64,000 nucleotides of DNA from Halodesulfovibrio sp. (GTDB lineage: Bacteria > Desulfobacterota > Desulfovibrionia > Desulfovibrionales > Desulfovibrionaceae): contig QKEJ01000177.1 in assembly GCA_003252375.1 (NCBI GenBank), positions 1 to 64,000 of the forward strand. Direction: 5' to 3'. Every line of letters starts with the position of its first letter. The stretch's first letter is position 1. The translations under genes were made by a program, and so were the position numbers. The notes under the pieces are model-generated. The model ran no database searches. It was not told where the DNA came from and was given only the letters and a program-made list of their open reading frames with translations. Below are positions 49,383 to 58,400 of the stretch, piece by piece.

Positions 49383-49763
49383 ATGCCTAAGTTTCTTGAA
49401 GTGTACAAGTGTAAGCATTGTGGTAACATGGTAGAAGTCCTGGTTGGCGGCGGCGCTGATATCGTCTGCTGCGGCGAGGAAATGGAACTGCAGGCCGAGG
49501 GAACTGTTGACGCTGCCAAGGAAAAGCACGTACCTGTTATCGAGAAGACGCCCAACGGCTTCAAGGTAAAGGTTGGCGCCGTGGCGCATCCCATGGAAGA
49601 AAAGCACTGGATTCAGTGGATCGAGCTCGTTGCTGACGGCGTGAGCTACACCAAGTTCCTGAAGCCCGGCGACACCCCCGAAGCGGAGTTCTGCGTGTCC
49701 GCCACCAAGGTTACTGCCCGTGAATATTGCAACCTGCACGGCCACTGGAAAGCTGAACTCTAA
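49383..49763 (+). CDS. dfx: Desulfoferrodoxin (superoxide reductase)
   Basis: A 126-residue two-iron desulfoferrodoxin, also called rbo, which reduces superoxide to hydrogen peroxide. Centre I ligands Cys10, Cys13, Cys29 and Cys30 form the desulforedoxin-type site ([15 protein letters not shown]). Centre II ligands His49, His69, His75, Cys116 and His119 form the catalytic Fe(His)4Cys site ([19 protein letters not shown]). All match the canonical numbering. ATG 49383 follows TAGGAGG. It is followed 27 bases later by the rubredoxin gene, its electron donor. Confidence 0.98.
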   Translation: MPKFLEVYKCKHCGNMVEVLVGGGADIVCCGEEMELQAEGTVDAAKEKHVPVIEKTPNGFKVKVGAVAHPMEEKHWIQWIELVADGVSYTKFLKPGDTPEAEFCVSATKVTAREYCNLHGHWKAEL

Positions 49764-49790
49764 GACCAACGATACGAAAGGATAGCACCG

Positions 49791-49949
49791 ATGCAGAAGT
49801 ATGTATGTTCCATTTGCGGTTACGAGTATGACCCCGCCGAAGGCGATCCCGACAATGGCGTTGCTGCCGGCACCTCGTTCGATGACATCCCTGCAGACTG
49901 GGTGTGCCCGGTGTGCGGCGCTCCCAAGAGCGAGTTCGAACCCGCGTAG
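49791..49949 (+). CDS. rub: Rubredoxin
   Basis: A 52-residue rubredoxin, too short for the ORF track. Cys6, Cys9, Cys39 and Cys42 ligate the single iron ([11 protein letters not shown] and [13 protein letters not shown]), matching the classical Desulfovibrio numbering. ATG 49791 has AAAGGA upstream. It should pass electrons to desulfoferrodoxin and to other oxygen-defence partners. In D. vulgaris a rubredoxin:oxygen oxidoreductase gene (roo) follows in the same operon; here the next gene is on the opposite strand, so roo is absent at this locus. Confidence 0.98.
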   Translation: MQKYVCSICGYEYDPAEGDPDNGVAAGTSFDDIPADWVCPVCGAPKSEFEPA

Positions 49950-49984
49950 CATCTCCGTCGGTCCCCGGGGCCGGTAGAAGAAAA

Positions 49985-50016
49985 AGAAAGCCCCCGCAGT
50001 GCGGGGGCTTTTATAT
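49985..50016. terminator. Bidirectional terminator between rub and the fused dehydrogenase gene
   Basis: AAAGCCCCCGC-AGT-GCGGGGGCTTTTATATT, a 10-bp stem with T-rich flanks in both directions, located in the convergent gap. Confidence 0.9.
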
Positions 50017-50039
50017 TGCTGTGTGCAGGAGTGAAAGGG

Positions 50040-53000
50040 CTACAGCGCGCTGTCATCCACGACGCGGACGCCGGACGCCTGATTGTGCAGGCTGTCCAGT
50101 ACAAGGCGCTTGAAGGCCTTTTTCCAGTCATCCCCGTGCATGTTCTCAACAAGGTACTCCAGCGTGTGCAGGACGGGACGCTTCTCATGCATGTTGATGA
50201 GCGTCCGGGCGATGCCAACCTTGCAGGAGGGGCATCCCACCACGATGGGGGCACCGGCCGCATAGCCGGTAAGGCCGCTTTCCAGATTCTGCTGCTTGCG
50301 GGCGCGCAGCTTGTTGTAGATCTCGGGGTTGGTCATGGCGCCCATGCCCGATTCGCCGCAGCAGCCGGGATTGATGGTCACCGTGGCTCCGGTCAGGCCA
50401 GCCAGCGCCTTCTGGTAGATGCCTGCCGCCTTGACCTTGTGCACGCCGCTCCATTCCGCATGGCAGGCCGCGTGGTACAGCAGGGGCTTGCCGTCGGCAA
50501 AGCGGGGAATACCCAGCTTGTCGCCCTGCTCCACGAGCAGCTGGACCATGTCCTTGTGGATCAGGCCCGGCTTCACGGACGCGGTGAGATCGTGCTTTTC
50601 CAGTCCCTCGCGGCACGAGCCGCAGGCCGTGACAACGTGGGTGACATTGAGCCCCGCAGCTTCCGCCTTGGCGAAAAGGGTGCTCATGGCGGCGAGGTTG
50701 CGTTCCCGGTTGGTCTGGTAGAGCGTGTCCTTGCCCGCAGCCAGCAGCGGGTAGCCGCAGCACTGGTGCGTTTCGGGCATGGTGACGGCGTACCCGGCCT
50801 TGAGCATGAGTACCAGTCCGGCCAGGCCGATATTCCGGTAGAACAGGGAACCGCCGCAGCCGGGGAAGTAGAAGACCGCTTCCGTGGCCGTGGAGCCGGC
50901 TTTCGACTTGGGCAGGAAGATGGATCCCTTGTCCAGTTTCACGGTCTCGGCAAGGCTCTTGTAGCCCATTTCCGGTCCCGGTCCCGAGAACAGGGGGCTG
51001 TCGAAGCCGGAGCGCCACGAGGGCGGAATGACATTGAGCATCCGGTTCTGCAGCTTCTGGCCCATGGCCGCCATCTTGGCCGCACGGGGCACGCGGGCGG
51101 AGGTGTCCTTGGACAGAAACTCCAGCACCTTGGACTTGATGGGGTGGCCGCCGGCGCCTTCCTCATCCACGAAGGCCCGGAGTTCCAGGGCCACGCTGGA
51201 GGAGTTGATCTTCACGGGGCACACGGCCGTGCACTTTCCGCATCCGGTACAGTGCTCCATGAGCTTGCGCAGCTGGGCGAGCAGGTTCTCGTCCGGCTTG
51301 CCCTTGCTGACCTGGGAATAATAGACCGCCTCAAGCAGGGCCCCGAGGCTGAGGTTCTTGTTGCGGGGGTGGTACAGCAGCGCCCCTTCGGGGAAGAACA
51401 TGGGGCAGACCTGCTTGCACTTGCCGCAGCGGGTGCAGACCTGGATATTGGTGAGCAGGCCGATGAGCCGTTCCTTGTCCGCAAGACCGGACGCCTGAAT
51501 GTCCCGGATGAGCCTGTTGAACGAGAAGGTGAAGGGCTTGACCGGCGTCTCCCGCTGCGTGAGCTTGGCGGGGTTCATGATGGAGTGAGGGTCAACCCGA
51601 CTCTTGAAGGTCTTGAGGGCCTGCATCTTCTCTTCGGACAGGAATTTGATCTTGGTGATGCCGATGCCGTGTTCGCCCGTGACCTCACCGTGCATCTCCT
51701 GCGCCTTGGCCATCACGGCCTCGGCCACCTCTTCGGCGTTGTGCAGCATGATGGGGTCGTTGGAGTTGACCGGGATGTTCACGTGGCAGTTGCCGTCACC
51801 CGCGTGCATGTGGTTGGCAATGATGATGCGGGTGGCGACCATGTGGTCGAAGATCTTCTGGAACTGACGCTTCAGCGCGGGATGGGCTTCCGCGAGTTCG
51901 TCAAAGTAGCTGGACGCGCGGTCCAGCATTTCCTGGTCCGAGAGCTCCGAGGTGGGAATCTTGCCCTGTGCCACCTTGGAGGCATAGGTGAACTCCCTGT
52001 TCATGCTCTTGTCTTCCAGGGGCATGCCGTGCACCCGGCCGATATCCTGCAGGGCGGCGCGGTAGGCCTTGCCCATGCACTGCTGGTTCTGGGCTTCGAT
52101 GAAGTCCGCAAAATCGGGGATGACATCGATGGGAATGACGATGTCCTCGTTGATCTTGAACCCGGAGGTGCGGCGGGCAATGGCCGAAAGCTTGTGCCGG
52201 TCTTCCCAGAAGTGTTCCGCTTCGGCGGCGTCGCTTGCAACAAAGGCGTCCACCTGGTCGTAGGGGGCGCAGATGTCCACGATGTCGCGCACGTTTTGTT
52301 CAAGGGCCTGCTCGTCGTTGGAATCAAGCTGCAGGATGAGCACCGAGATGGGAGAGCCCTCGTACTGGGTGGATTTCTTCTGGTACTCGATGGCCTCCAC
52401 GTACTTGATGCCGAACTCTTCCAGCGCGGAAATCTTGACGAGGTCCCCCTGCTTGCGGATGGTGTCCCGCAGCGACACAACCTGCTTGATGACCAGCATG
52501 GCGTTGTGCATGGAACGGCCGAAGAATTCCAGAACGATGACGCGGAAATGCTTCTGGGGCGGATGGCAGATAAAGCAGCCTTCCACGATGATGCCGTCGG
52601 TGCCTTCCTTCTGCACGCCGGGCAGGCCGCCGAGGAACTTGTTGGTCACGTCCTTGCCGAGGCCGGGCTTGCGGATTTCATCCCCCTGCAGGGAGATGAC
52701 CGTGCGCACGCCGCCGGAGACGTCCTTGACCTCGAAGGTGGCGGTTTCGTTCTCCATGATCTTGTGGCGCGGATGGTTCACGCGTTCCACGTCGATGATT
52801 TCCCCGGTGGGAGTGACCATCCGGTAGGAGAGAATGTTGTCGAGGGTCGTGCCGTATTCGAAGGCGAAGGGGCCGCCGGAGTTCTCCGCGATGTTGCCGC
52901 CGATGGTGGACGCGGTCTTGGATGCAGGGTCAACCGTGAACAGCATGTTCTTGTCGGCTGCCGCCTTGATGGCGGTGGCGGTGATGACGCCGGCTTCCAC

Positions 53001-53618
53001 GGTCAGGGTCATGCTCTCGGGATCGGCGTGGCGGATCTTGCTGAGCTTCTGCAGGCTGAGCACGACCGTGCGCTTGCGCGCGGGAATGGCCCCGCCCGTA
53101 CAGCCGGAGGCTCCGCCGCGCGGGATGAGGGCAAACTTCATCTCGTTGGCCAGGCGCACGACGGCGCTTACTTCCTCGGCACTGGCCGGGGCGACGACCA
53201 GCAGGGGCAGTTCCATGCGCAGGTCGGTGGCATCCGTGGAGCACTCCACGAGGGAGCTGGGGCGGGTGTCGATGCGGTCACGCGGGATGACCTGCCCGAT
53301 GCGCCGTATGAGATCCTCGCGGAAGGTGGTGTCGGAGTCGTAGGAACTCCAGAACATGGTGAGACCTTCACGCAGGGTTGTGGCATAGTGGTGCGCCAGG
53401 CCGGGGACGACCTGTTCGAAACGGGATTGTACGCTCTGGCGTACGGTTTCGGCGTCGATGAACGGGTTGTATCGGACGAGGAACAGTTCTTCGGCCAGCG
53501 CGATGGCCGTATCGCGGACAGCCTCGGGCCAGTCCTCGAATTCGTCCAGATCAATACGCAGCACCCGGTTCACCAGTGACTCGGAACTAATGGAAATATG
53601 TGGACCCTTGTGCGGCAT
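50040..53618 (-). CDS. Fused FAD-linked oxidase / Fe-S oxidoreductase (putative D-lactate dehydrogenase)
   Basis: A 1192-residue fusion of the GlcD and GlcF types. Residues about 60-700 form an FAD_binding_4 plus FAD-oxidase-C enzyme (RGGASGCTGGAIP, STIGGNIAENSGGPFAFEYG, HMHAGDGNCHVNIP, GEVTGEHGIGITK). The rest contains two [4Fe-4S] motifs (CTRCGKCKQVCPMF and CTGCGKCTAVCP) and CCG domains (FPGCGGSLFYRN, QCCGYPLL, CGSCREG, NPGCCGESGMG). ATG 53618 with GGGAGT is favoured over the track's 53705. The substrate is probably lactate or a related hydroxyacid and could be tested by comparison with DVU0253-type proteins. It is monocistronic. Confidence 0.92.
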   Translation of the reverse strand: MPHKGPHISISSESLVNRVLRIDLDEFEDWPEAVRDTAIALAEELFLVRYNPFIDAETVRQSVQSRFEQVVPGLAHHYATTLREGLTMFWSSYDSDTTFREDLIRRIGQVIPRDRIDTRPSSLVECSTDATDLRMELPLLVVAPASAEEVSAVVRLANEMKFALIPRGGASGCTGGAIPARKRTVVLSLQKLSKIRHADPESMTLTVEAGVITATAIKAAADKNMLFTVDPASKTASTIGGNIAENSGGPFAFEYGTTLDNILSYRMVTPTGEIIDVERVNHPRHKIMENETATFEVKDVSGGVRTVISLQGDEIRKPGLGKDVTNKFLGGLPGVQKEGTDGIIVEGCFICHPPQKHFRVIVLEFFGRSMHNAMLVIKQVVSLRDTIRKQGDLVKISALEEFGIKYVEAIEYQKKSTQYEGSPISVLILQLDSNDEQALEQNVRDIVDICAPYDQVDAFVASDAAEAEHFWEDRHKLSAIARRTSGFKINEDIVIPIDVIPDFADFIEAQNQQCMGKAYRAALQDIGRVHGMPLEDKSMNREFTYASKVAQGKIPTSELSDQEMLDRASSYFDELAEAHPALKRQFQKIFDHMVATRIIIANHMHAGDGNCHVNIPVNSNDPIMLHNAEEVAEAVMAKAQEMHGEVTGEHGIGITKIKFLSEEKMQALKTFKSRVDPHSIMNPAKLTQRETPVKPFTFSFNRLIRDIQASGLADKERLIGLLTNIQVCTRCGKCKQVCPMFFPEGALLYHPRNKNLSLGALLEAVYYSQVSKGKPDENLLAQLRKLMEHCTGCGKCTAVCPVKINSSSVALELRAFVDEEGAGGHPIKSKVLEFLSKDTSARVPRAAKMAAMGQKLQNRMLNVIPPSWRSGFDSPLFSGPGPEMGYKSLAETVKLDKGSIFLPKSKAGSTATEAVFYFPGCGGSLFYRNIGLAGLVLMLKAGYAVTMPETHQCCGYPLLAAGKDTLYQTNRERNLAAMSTLFAKAEAAGLNVTHVVTACGSCREGLEKHDLTASVKPGLIHKDMVQLLVEQGDKLGIPRFADGKPLLYHAACHAEWSGVHKVKAAGIYQKALAGLTGATVTINPGCCGESGMGAMTNPEIYNKLRARKQQNLESGLTGYAAGAPIVVGCPSCKVGIARTLINMHEKRPVLHTLEYLVENMHGDDWKKAFKRLVLDSLHNQASGVRVVDDSAL

Positions 53619-53843
53619 ATTCTGTACTCCCAGTTTAACGGAAAGAGAACATTGCTCTATAGTGACTTTTTCATAGGATGGCAACCAGACTGATTGCTCA
53701 CTCAATATGAGGGATCGAGCAGCGCGGGTGGTGAAATTTGCCGATAATGGCGAAATTTTCCATGCAACGACTATTGGATTCCGGAAAGCCCGGGCATATG
53801 GTAGAGAGAACGTACATAAAGTTTTTTTCCCTAGGTGGGCTCC

Positions 53844-55298
53844 ATGTTTCTGTCATCAGAAAAATCCAGACTTGTCATCGTGCTTGGCGGTGTCATGGCC
53901 GCGGCATTCATCTTTATCGCCGTGGTCAACTATACGGCGTCCCGGAACTACATACGGGAAGAGATTGTCAGCTCCTCGCTTCCTCTCCTGCGGGATACCA
54001 TCTATTCCGAAATTCATTCGGACCTGCTGCACCCCATCCATGTGTCCTCCGTCATGGCCAACGACACCTTTCTCAGGGACTGGGCGCTGCAGGGGGAAAA
54101 GGATACCGACGCCGTCATCAAGTATCTGCGCAGGATACACGAGGAATACGGCTTTTTCTCGGCCTTTTTCGTTTCAACGGAAACAGGCCGCTACTACCAC
54201 TTCAAGGACGTGCTCAAGACGGTCAGCCGCAACGACAGTCATGATGGTTGGTATTATTCCTTCCTGGCGTCCGGGTTGTCCATGCGGCTGGATGTGGATA
54301 CGGACCAGGCTTCCAACAATGAGCTGACCGTCTTCATCAACAACCGTGTGCAGGGGCGTGACGGAAGAACCATCGGGGTGACCGGCGTGGGGCTCCGGCT
54401 TTCCACGCTTGCCAATATCTTTGCCAACTATCGGCGCATGAACGGGCGCAATGTCTACCTGGTGAACCGTGCGGGCGAGGTGCAGGTGCATTCCCGGACG
54501 GCGCTGGTCAAGAATGCCACGCTGGCCGAACTTGCCACGCCTGAAGTGGCAGAGAAGGTCAGGGGCGTACGCAACTATCCCATGGATTTCGAATTTGAGA
54601 GCCCCGACGGCATGGTGTTCCTCACGGCGCGCTACATTCCGGAGATCGACTGGATTCTCGTGGTCCAGCAGCCGGAACGGGAGGCCATGGTTGCCGCCCG
54701 CACCAACCTGCTGCGCACGATAGTGGGTGGGCTGCTGGTAACCCTTGTGGTGCTGGGAACCTGCATTTTTGCCGTGAACCGGTATCAGCGGCGGCTCGAA
54801 ACGCAGATGGTGACGGACACCCTTACCGGGCTTGCCAACCGCAGGGGACTGGAGCTCCGTTTCAGTCTGCTGCATTCTTTGCTGCAACGGGGCGGTTCGT
54901 CGTTTTCGCTGGCCGTGCTGGATCTCGATGGATTCAAGGCCATTAATGATGAGCATGGACACCTTGTGGGTGACAGAATCCTGCAGGCAGTGGGGGATAT
55001 CGCCCGCGCAACCTTCCGTGAGACCGACGTGGTCGCGCGCTGGGGCGGTGACGAGTTCATGCTGCTGATCATGGGACGTGCCGACATGGCTTCCGAGGTG
55101 GTCAGGCGGTTCCGCATAGCATTGGCCGAGCGGGCGATGACGCAGGTGGATGGCCGCGACGTGCATGTTGGCGTAAGCTGCGGACTGACAACGGTTAAGG
55201 CAACCGACACGCTGGATAGTGCCTATTGGCGGGCCGACAGGGCCATGTACGAGGCCAAGCGGGGGCACTGCGAGACCTGTGAGGTGCTTGAGGCCTAA
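53844..55298 (+). CDS. Membrane diguanylate cyclase with periplasmic Cache-type sensor
   Basis: A 484-residue GGDEF protein. An N-terminal helix (LVIVLGGVMAAAFIFIAVV), a periplasmic sensor of about 240 residues (dCache-like, with FFSAFFVSTETGRYYHFKD and IGVTGVGLRLSTLANIF), and a second helix (TIVGGLLVTLVVLGTCIFAV) precede the catalytic domain. The active-site motif is canonical (RWGGDEFML, GGDEF at 401-405), and the inhibitory I-site RETD (392-395) sits five residues before it, so product feedback is likely. ATG 53844 follows AGGTGGG. It is the first gene of a probable operon with the receiver/PEP-synthase-like gene and corA. Confidence 0.95.
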   Translation: MFLSSEKSRLVIVLGGVMAAAFIFIAVVNYTASRNYIREEIVSSSLPLLRDTIYSEIHSDLLHPIHVSSVMANDTFLRDWALQGEKDTDAVIKYLRRIHEEYGFFSAFFVSTETGRYYHFKDVLKTVSRNDSHDGWYYSFLASGLSMRLDVDTDQASNNELTVFINNRVQGRDGRTIGVTGVGLRLSTLANIFANYRRMNGRNVYLVNRAGEVQVHSRTALVKNATLAELATPEVAEKVRGVRNYPMDFEFESPDGMVFLTARYIPEIDWILVVQQPEREAMVAARTNLLRTIVGGLLVTLVVLGTCIFAVNRYQRRLETQMVTDTLTGLANRRGLELRFSLLHSLLQRGGSSFSLAVLDLDGFKAINDEHGHLVGDRILQAVGDIARATFRETDVVARWGGDEFMLLIMGRADMASEVVRRFRIALAERAMTQVDGRDVHVGVSCGLTTVKATDTLDSAYWRADRAMYEAKRGHCETCEVLEA

Positions 55299-55345
55299 GC
55301 TGGCTGCGACCTGCGCCCGCGGGTCCGGCATCGGAGGAGTTCCCC

Positions 55346-58300
55346 GTGCGGAAGGATGCGCAGGAGGCGGCGTTCAGCTACAGTCTCCGGACCGACGCCG
55401 AAAGGCGCTTTGCCCAGTATCAGGAACTGATGCCGCACAAGGTGCGGAATATCCTGCTTGTTTCCACTCCATATGACGCCTGGGTCATGGAAGAGGACTG
55501 CAAGCTTTCCGAGCGGCTGGTCAGCGAGTATCGCGGCCTTAACCTCAGCCAGCCGCCGAGCCTGACGTGGGTTTCGCGGTTCGAGGACGTGCCCCGCACA
55601 CTGGATGAGCAGCACTTTGACATGCTCATCCTGATGTCGAGCTTTGATGACGAAGACCTTGCCTCCCTGCAGGAGCAGGTGAAGCACTGGCATCCCGACC
55701 TGTCCGTGGTGATGCTGACCCACCAGCGGAGCGCCCAGGCCGAGGAACTGCGGCGCCAGGGGGTGGACCGGTGCTTTGTCTGGACCGGCAACGCCGACCT
55801 GCTGCTGGCCATTGTCAAGAATGCCGAGGATCAGCGTAACGTGGCGCGTGATACCGAGGTCGCCGGTGTCCGCGTGATCATTCTCGTGGAGGATTCCCCC
55901 TCCTACATTGCCTCGCTGCTTCCCCTGGTCTACCGCGAGCTTGTGCTGCAGGCCCAGCAGGTCATCCACGAGGGACTGAATCAGGAACACCGTCTCCTTG
56001 TCATGCGTGCCCGCCCCAAGATTCTGGTGGCGGAAACCTACGGACAGGCCATGGCCTACTTCGAGCAGTATCAGGACTGCGTGCTGGGGGTCATTTCCGA
56101 TGTCCGCTTTCCCAAGGGGGGGCTGCTTACCGCGGATGCCGGCGTCTCCCTGCTCAGGGATGTGCATAGGCAGCGTCCGGACGTTCCCCTGCTGCTTACC
56201 AGTTCCGAATCGTCCAATGCTGCCCGGGCGGCAGAGGTTCCCGCCTTCTTTGTGGACAAGAATTCCCCCTTTCTGCTGGCCGAGGTGCGCCGTTTCATTT
56301 CCGAGCAGCTCGGGTTCGGGGATTTCGTCTTTCGGGACCATGAGGGAGGCGAGATCGGCCGGGCTTCCAGCATGTTCGGGGTGGAGAGGATGCTCAAGAC
56401 CATTCCCGACGATGTCTTTCTGGCCCACTGCAGGCGCAACGATTTTTCCCGGTGGTTCTTCGCGCGGACCGAGTTCGAGCTGGCAGGGGTGATGCGTCCG
56501 CTGACCAACGAGGATTTTGCCGGTCCGCTCAGCCAGAGGGATTTTCTGCTTTCTCTCATCCGGGACCGCATACGGGAACGGCAAAGCGGCGTGGTCGTGT
56601 CCTTCCATGCGGGAGATTTTGATCCGGAGACGGATTTTCTGAAGATGGGCAAGGGGTCGCTCGGCGGCAAGGCGCGCGGGCTGGCGTTTCTGTTCCGGAT
56701 GCTGTCGCAGAACCGGTGGCTGAAGGAGCGGTATCCCTCCATCGACGTGACGCCGCCGCGCACCGTGGCCATCGGGGTGGAGGGCTTTGACGCCTTTGTC
56801 CGGAACAACAACCTGCGCTATCTGGCCAAGGCCGATGTTCCCGATGAGGAAGTGGCCAGGCTCTTTCTGGCCGGCAAGATGCCCGGGTGGCTGGTGCACC
56901 ACATGCGCATCTACCTGCGCGAGGTGCAGCACCCCATTACCATCCGTTCTTCCAGCCTTCTTGAAGATGCCCAGTATCAGGCCTATGCGGGGCTGTACGG
57001 CACCTTCATGCTGCCGAACAATCACCCCGACCCGCAGGTGCGTCTGGAGCAGGCCCTGCGTGCTATCCGGCTCGTCTTCGCCTCGACCTATTTTCAGGCC
57101 CCCAAGGCCTTTTCGCAGCGCGTGCAGCTACGCACGGACGAGGAGAAAATGGGCGTGGTCGTGCAGGAGGTCGTGGGGCAGCGATACGGGGAGCATTTCT
57201 ATCCGGCCATTTCCGGTGTGGCCCAGTCCTGCAACTACTACCCCTTCGGGCGCATGAAGACCGATGACGGGGTCATCTCCATCGCCATGGGGCTGGGGAA
57301 GATCGTCATGGACGGCGGTCAGGTGCTGCGGTTCGCCCCGCGGTATCCCGAGCTGCTGCCGCAGTTCGCTTCGCAGGCGGACATGATGCGGAACGCCCAG
57401 GCGGGGTTCTACAGCCTGTACATGGGCAGCGACGAAGCCGTTGCGGATGTGGATAACGGGCAGGGGAATCCGGACCGCGTGGCCCTGCGCGATGTGGCGG
57501 ATGCCGAGCCGTTCGGCCCACTCTTCCGGCTTATCAGCCGGTATGATCCCCGCGAGGACGTGTTGCATGACTCCGCTGATGCGCCCGGCGCGCCGGTGCT
57601 GCTCTTTTCCCGGGTGCTGCGGCACGGGATGTTCCCGCTCGCGGAAGCCCTGGACGACGTGCTGCAGATGGCCCGGCAGGCCATGGGCGGTCCGGTCGAG
57701 GTGGAGTTCTGCGTGGATCTCCCCTCCGAAGAACAGGTTCTGGAAAACCCCGGGTACAAGGGGCGATTGGCGCTGCTGCAGCTGCGCCCCATGAGCGCAC
57801 GGGCCGAGGTGCGCAAGGTGACCATTACCGAGGACGAGGTGCGCCGTGCGTTCTGTCATTCCCGCAATGCGCTGGGCAATACGGAGCGCAGGGATATCTA
57901 CGACGTGGTCTTCGTGCGGCCGGAAACCTTTGACGTGGCGCGGACCGAGGACATGGCCCGCGAGATAGGCCGCATGAACCGGACACTTCTGCAGGAGGAA
58001 CGCCCCTATCTGCTGGTGGGGTTCGGGCGCTGGGGTTCCGCCGACCGCTGGCTCGGCATTCCCGTGGGATGGCAGGAAATATGCGGTGTGGCCGCCATGG
58101 TGGAGACCTCCTCGGAGGCGCTCAAGGTGGAGGCCTCACAGGGGTCGCACTTCTTCCACAACATTACCACGCTGGGTATCAGTTACGTGATGGTGGACGA
58201 CAGAGGGGATGAGCGCATAGACTGGTCGTGGCTTGGTGACCAGCCCACCTGCGAGGAAGGTGAGTTCGTGTGCCGGGTTCGCCTGTCATCACCGCTTTTG

Positions 58301-58354
58301 CTGAAGGTGGATGGACGGAGTTCCCGATGCGTCATCCTGCATGATGCCCAGTAG
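55346..58354 (+). CDS. Receiver-domain protein fused to PEP-synthase-like ATP-grasp domain
   Basis: A 1002-residue protein read from GTG 55346 behind GGAGGAG. Residues 30-150 look like a degenerate receiver (FDMLILMSSFDDEDL). A second receiver (about 175-330) appears complete: acidic VEDSP, phospho-acceptor Asp252 (GVISDVRFP), LLLTSSE and Lys near 305 (FVDKNSP). From about 435 it matches the ATP/PEP-binding part of PEP synthase or PPDK (GSLGGKARGLAFL, ITIRSSSLLEDAQYQAYAGLYGTF, KMGVVVQEVVG, VEVEFCVDLP, LALLQLRPM). The swivelling phospho-histidine and PEP/pyruvate-binding domains seem absent. It may be a phosphorelay-controlled ATP-dependent regulator or kinase; the true activity is unknown. 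Confidence 0.85.
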   Translation: MRKDAQEAAFSYSLRTDAERRFAQYQELMPHKVRNILLVSTPYDAWVMEEDCKLSERLVSEYRGLNLSQPPSLTWVSRFEDVPRTLDEQHFDMLILMSSFDDEDLASLQEQVKHWHPDLSVVMLTHQRSAQAEELRRQGVDRCFVWTGNADLLLAIVKNAEDQRNVARDTEVAGVRVIILVEDSPSYIASLLPLVYRELVLQAQQVIHEGLNQEHRLLVMRARPKILVAETYGQAMAYFEQYQDCVLGVISDVRFPKGGLLTADAGVSLLRDVHRQRPDVPLLLTSSESSNAARAAEVPAFFVDKNSPFLLAEVRRFISEQLGFGDFVFRDHEGGEIGRASSMFGVERMLKTIPDDVFLAHCRRNDFSRWFFARTEFELAGVMRPLTNEDFAGPLSQRDFLLSLIRDRIRERQSGVVVSFHAGDFDPETDFLKMGKGSLGGKARGLAFLFRMLSQNRWLKERYPSIDVTPPRTVAIGVEGFDAFVRNNNLRYLAKADVPDEEVARLFLAGKMPGWLVHHMRIYLREVQHPITIRSSSLLEDAQYQAYAGLYGTFMLPNNHPDPQVRLEQALRAIRLVFASTYFQAPKAFSQRVQLRTDEEKMGVVVQEVVGQRYGEHFYPAISGVAQSCNYYPFGRMKTDDGVISIAMGLGKIVMDGGQVLRFAPRYPELLPQFASQADMMRNAQAGFYSLYMGSDEAVADVDNGQGNPDRVALRDVADAEPFGPLFRLISRYDPREDVLHDSADAPGAPVLLFSRVLRHGMFPLAEALDDVLQMARQAMGGPVEVEFCVDLPSEEQVLENPGYKGRLALLQLRPMSARAEVRKVTITEDEVRRAFCHSRNALGNTERRDIYDVVFVRPETFDVARTEDMAREIGRMNRTLLQEERPYLLVGFGRWGSADRWLGIPVGWQEICGVAAMVETSSEALKVEASQGSHFFHNITTLGISYVMVDDRGDERIDWSWLGDQPTCEEGEFVCRVRLSSPLLLKVDGRSSRCVILHDAQ

Positions 58355-58400
58355 GCCCTTTCCGGGCACGGTGTGATTGAGAACAGCAAACGGAGCAGCC

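Noticed and set aside
50016-53579. 1187-residue plus-strand ORF
   Set aside because: Shadow of the fused FAD/Fe-S dehydrogenase on the minus strand.
55295-57025. 576-residue minus-strand ORF opposite the receiver/ATP-grasp gene
   Set aside because: Low-complexity composition and no motifs; the plus strand encodes recognisable domains and has a good ribosome site.
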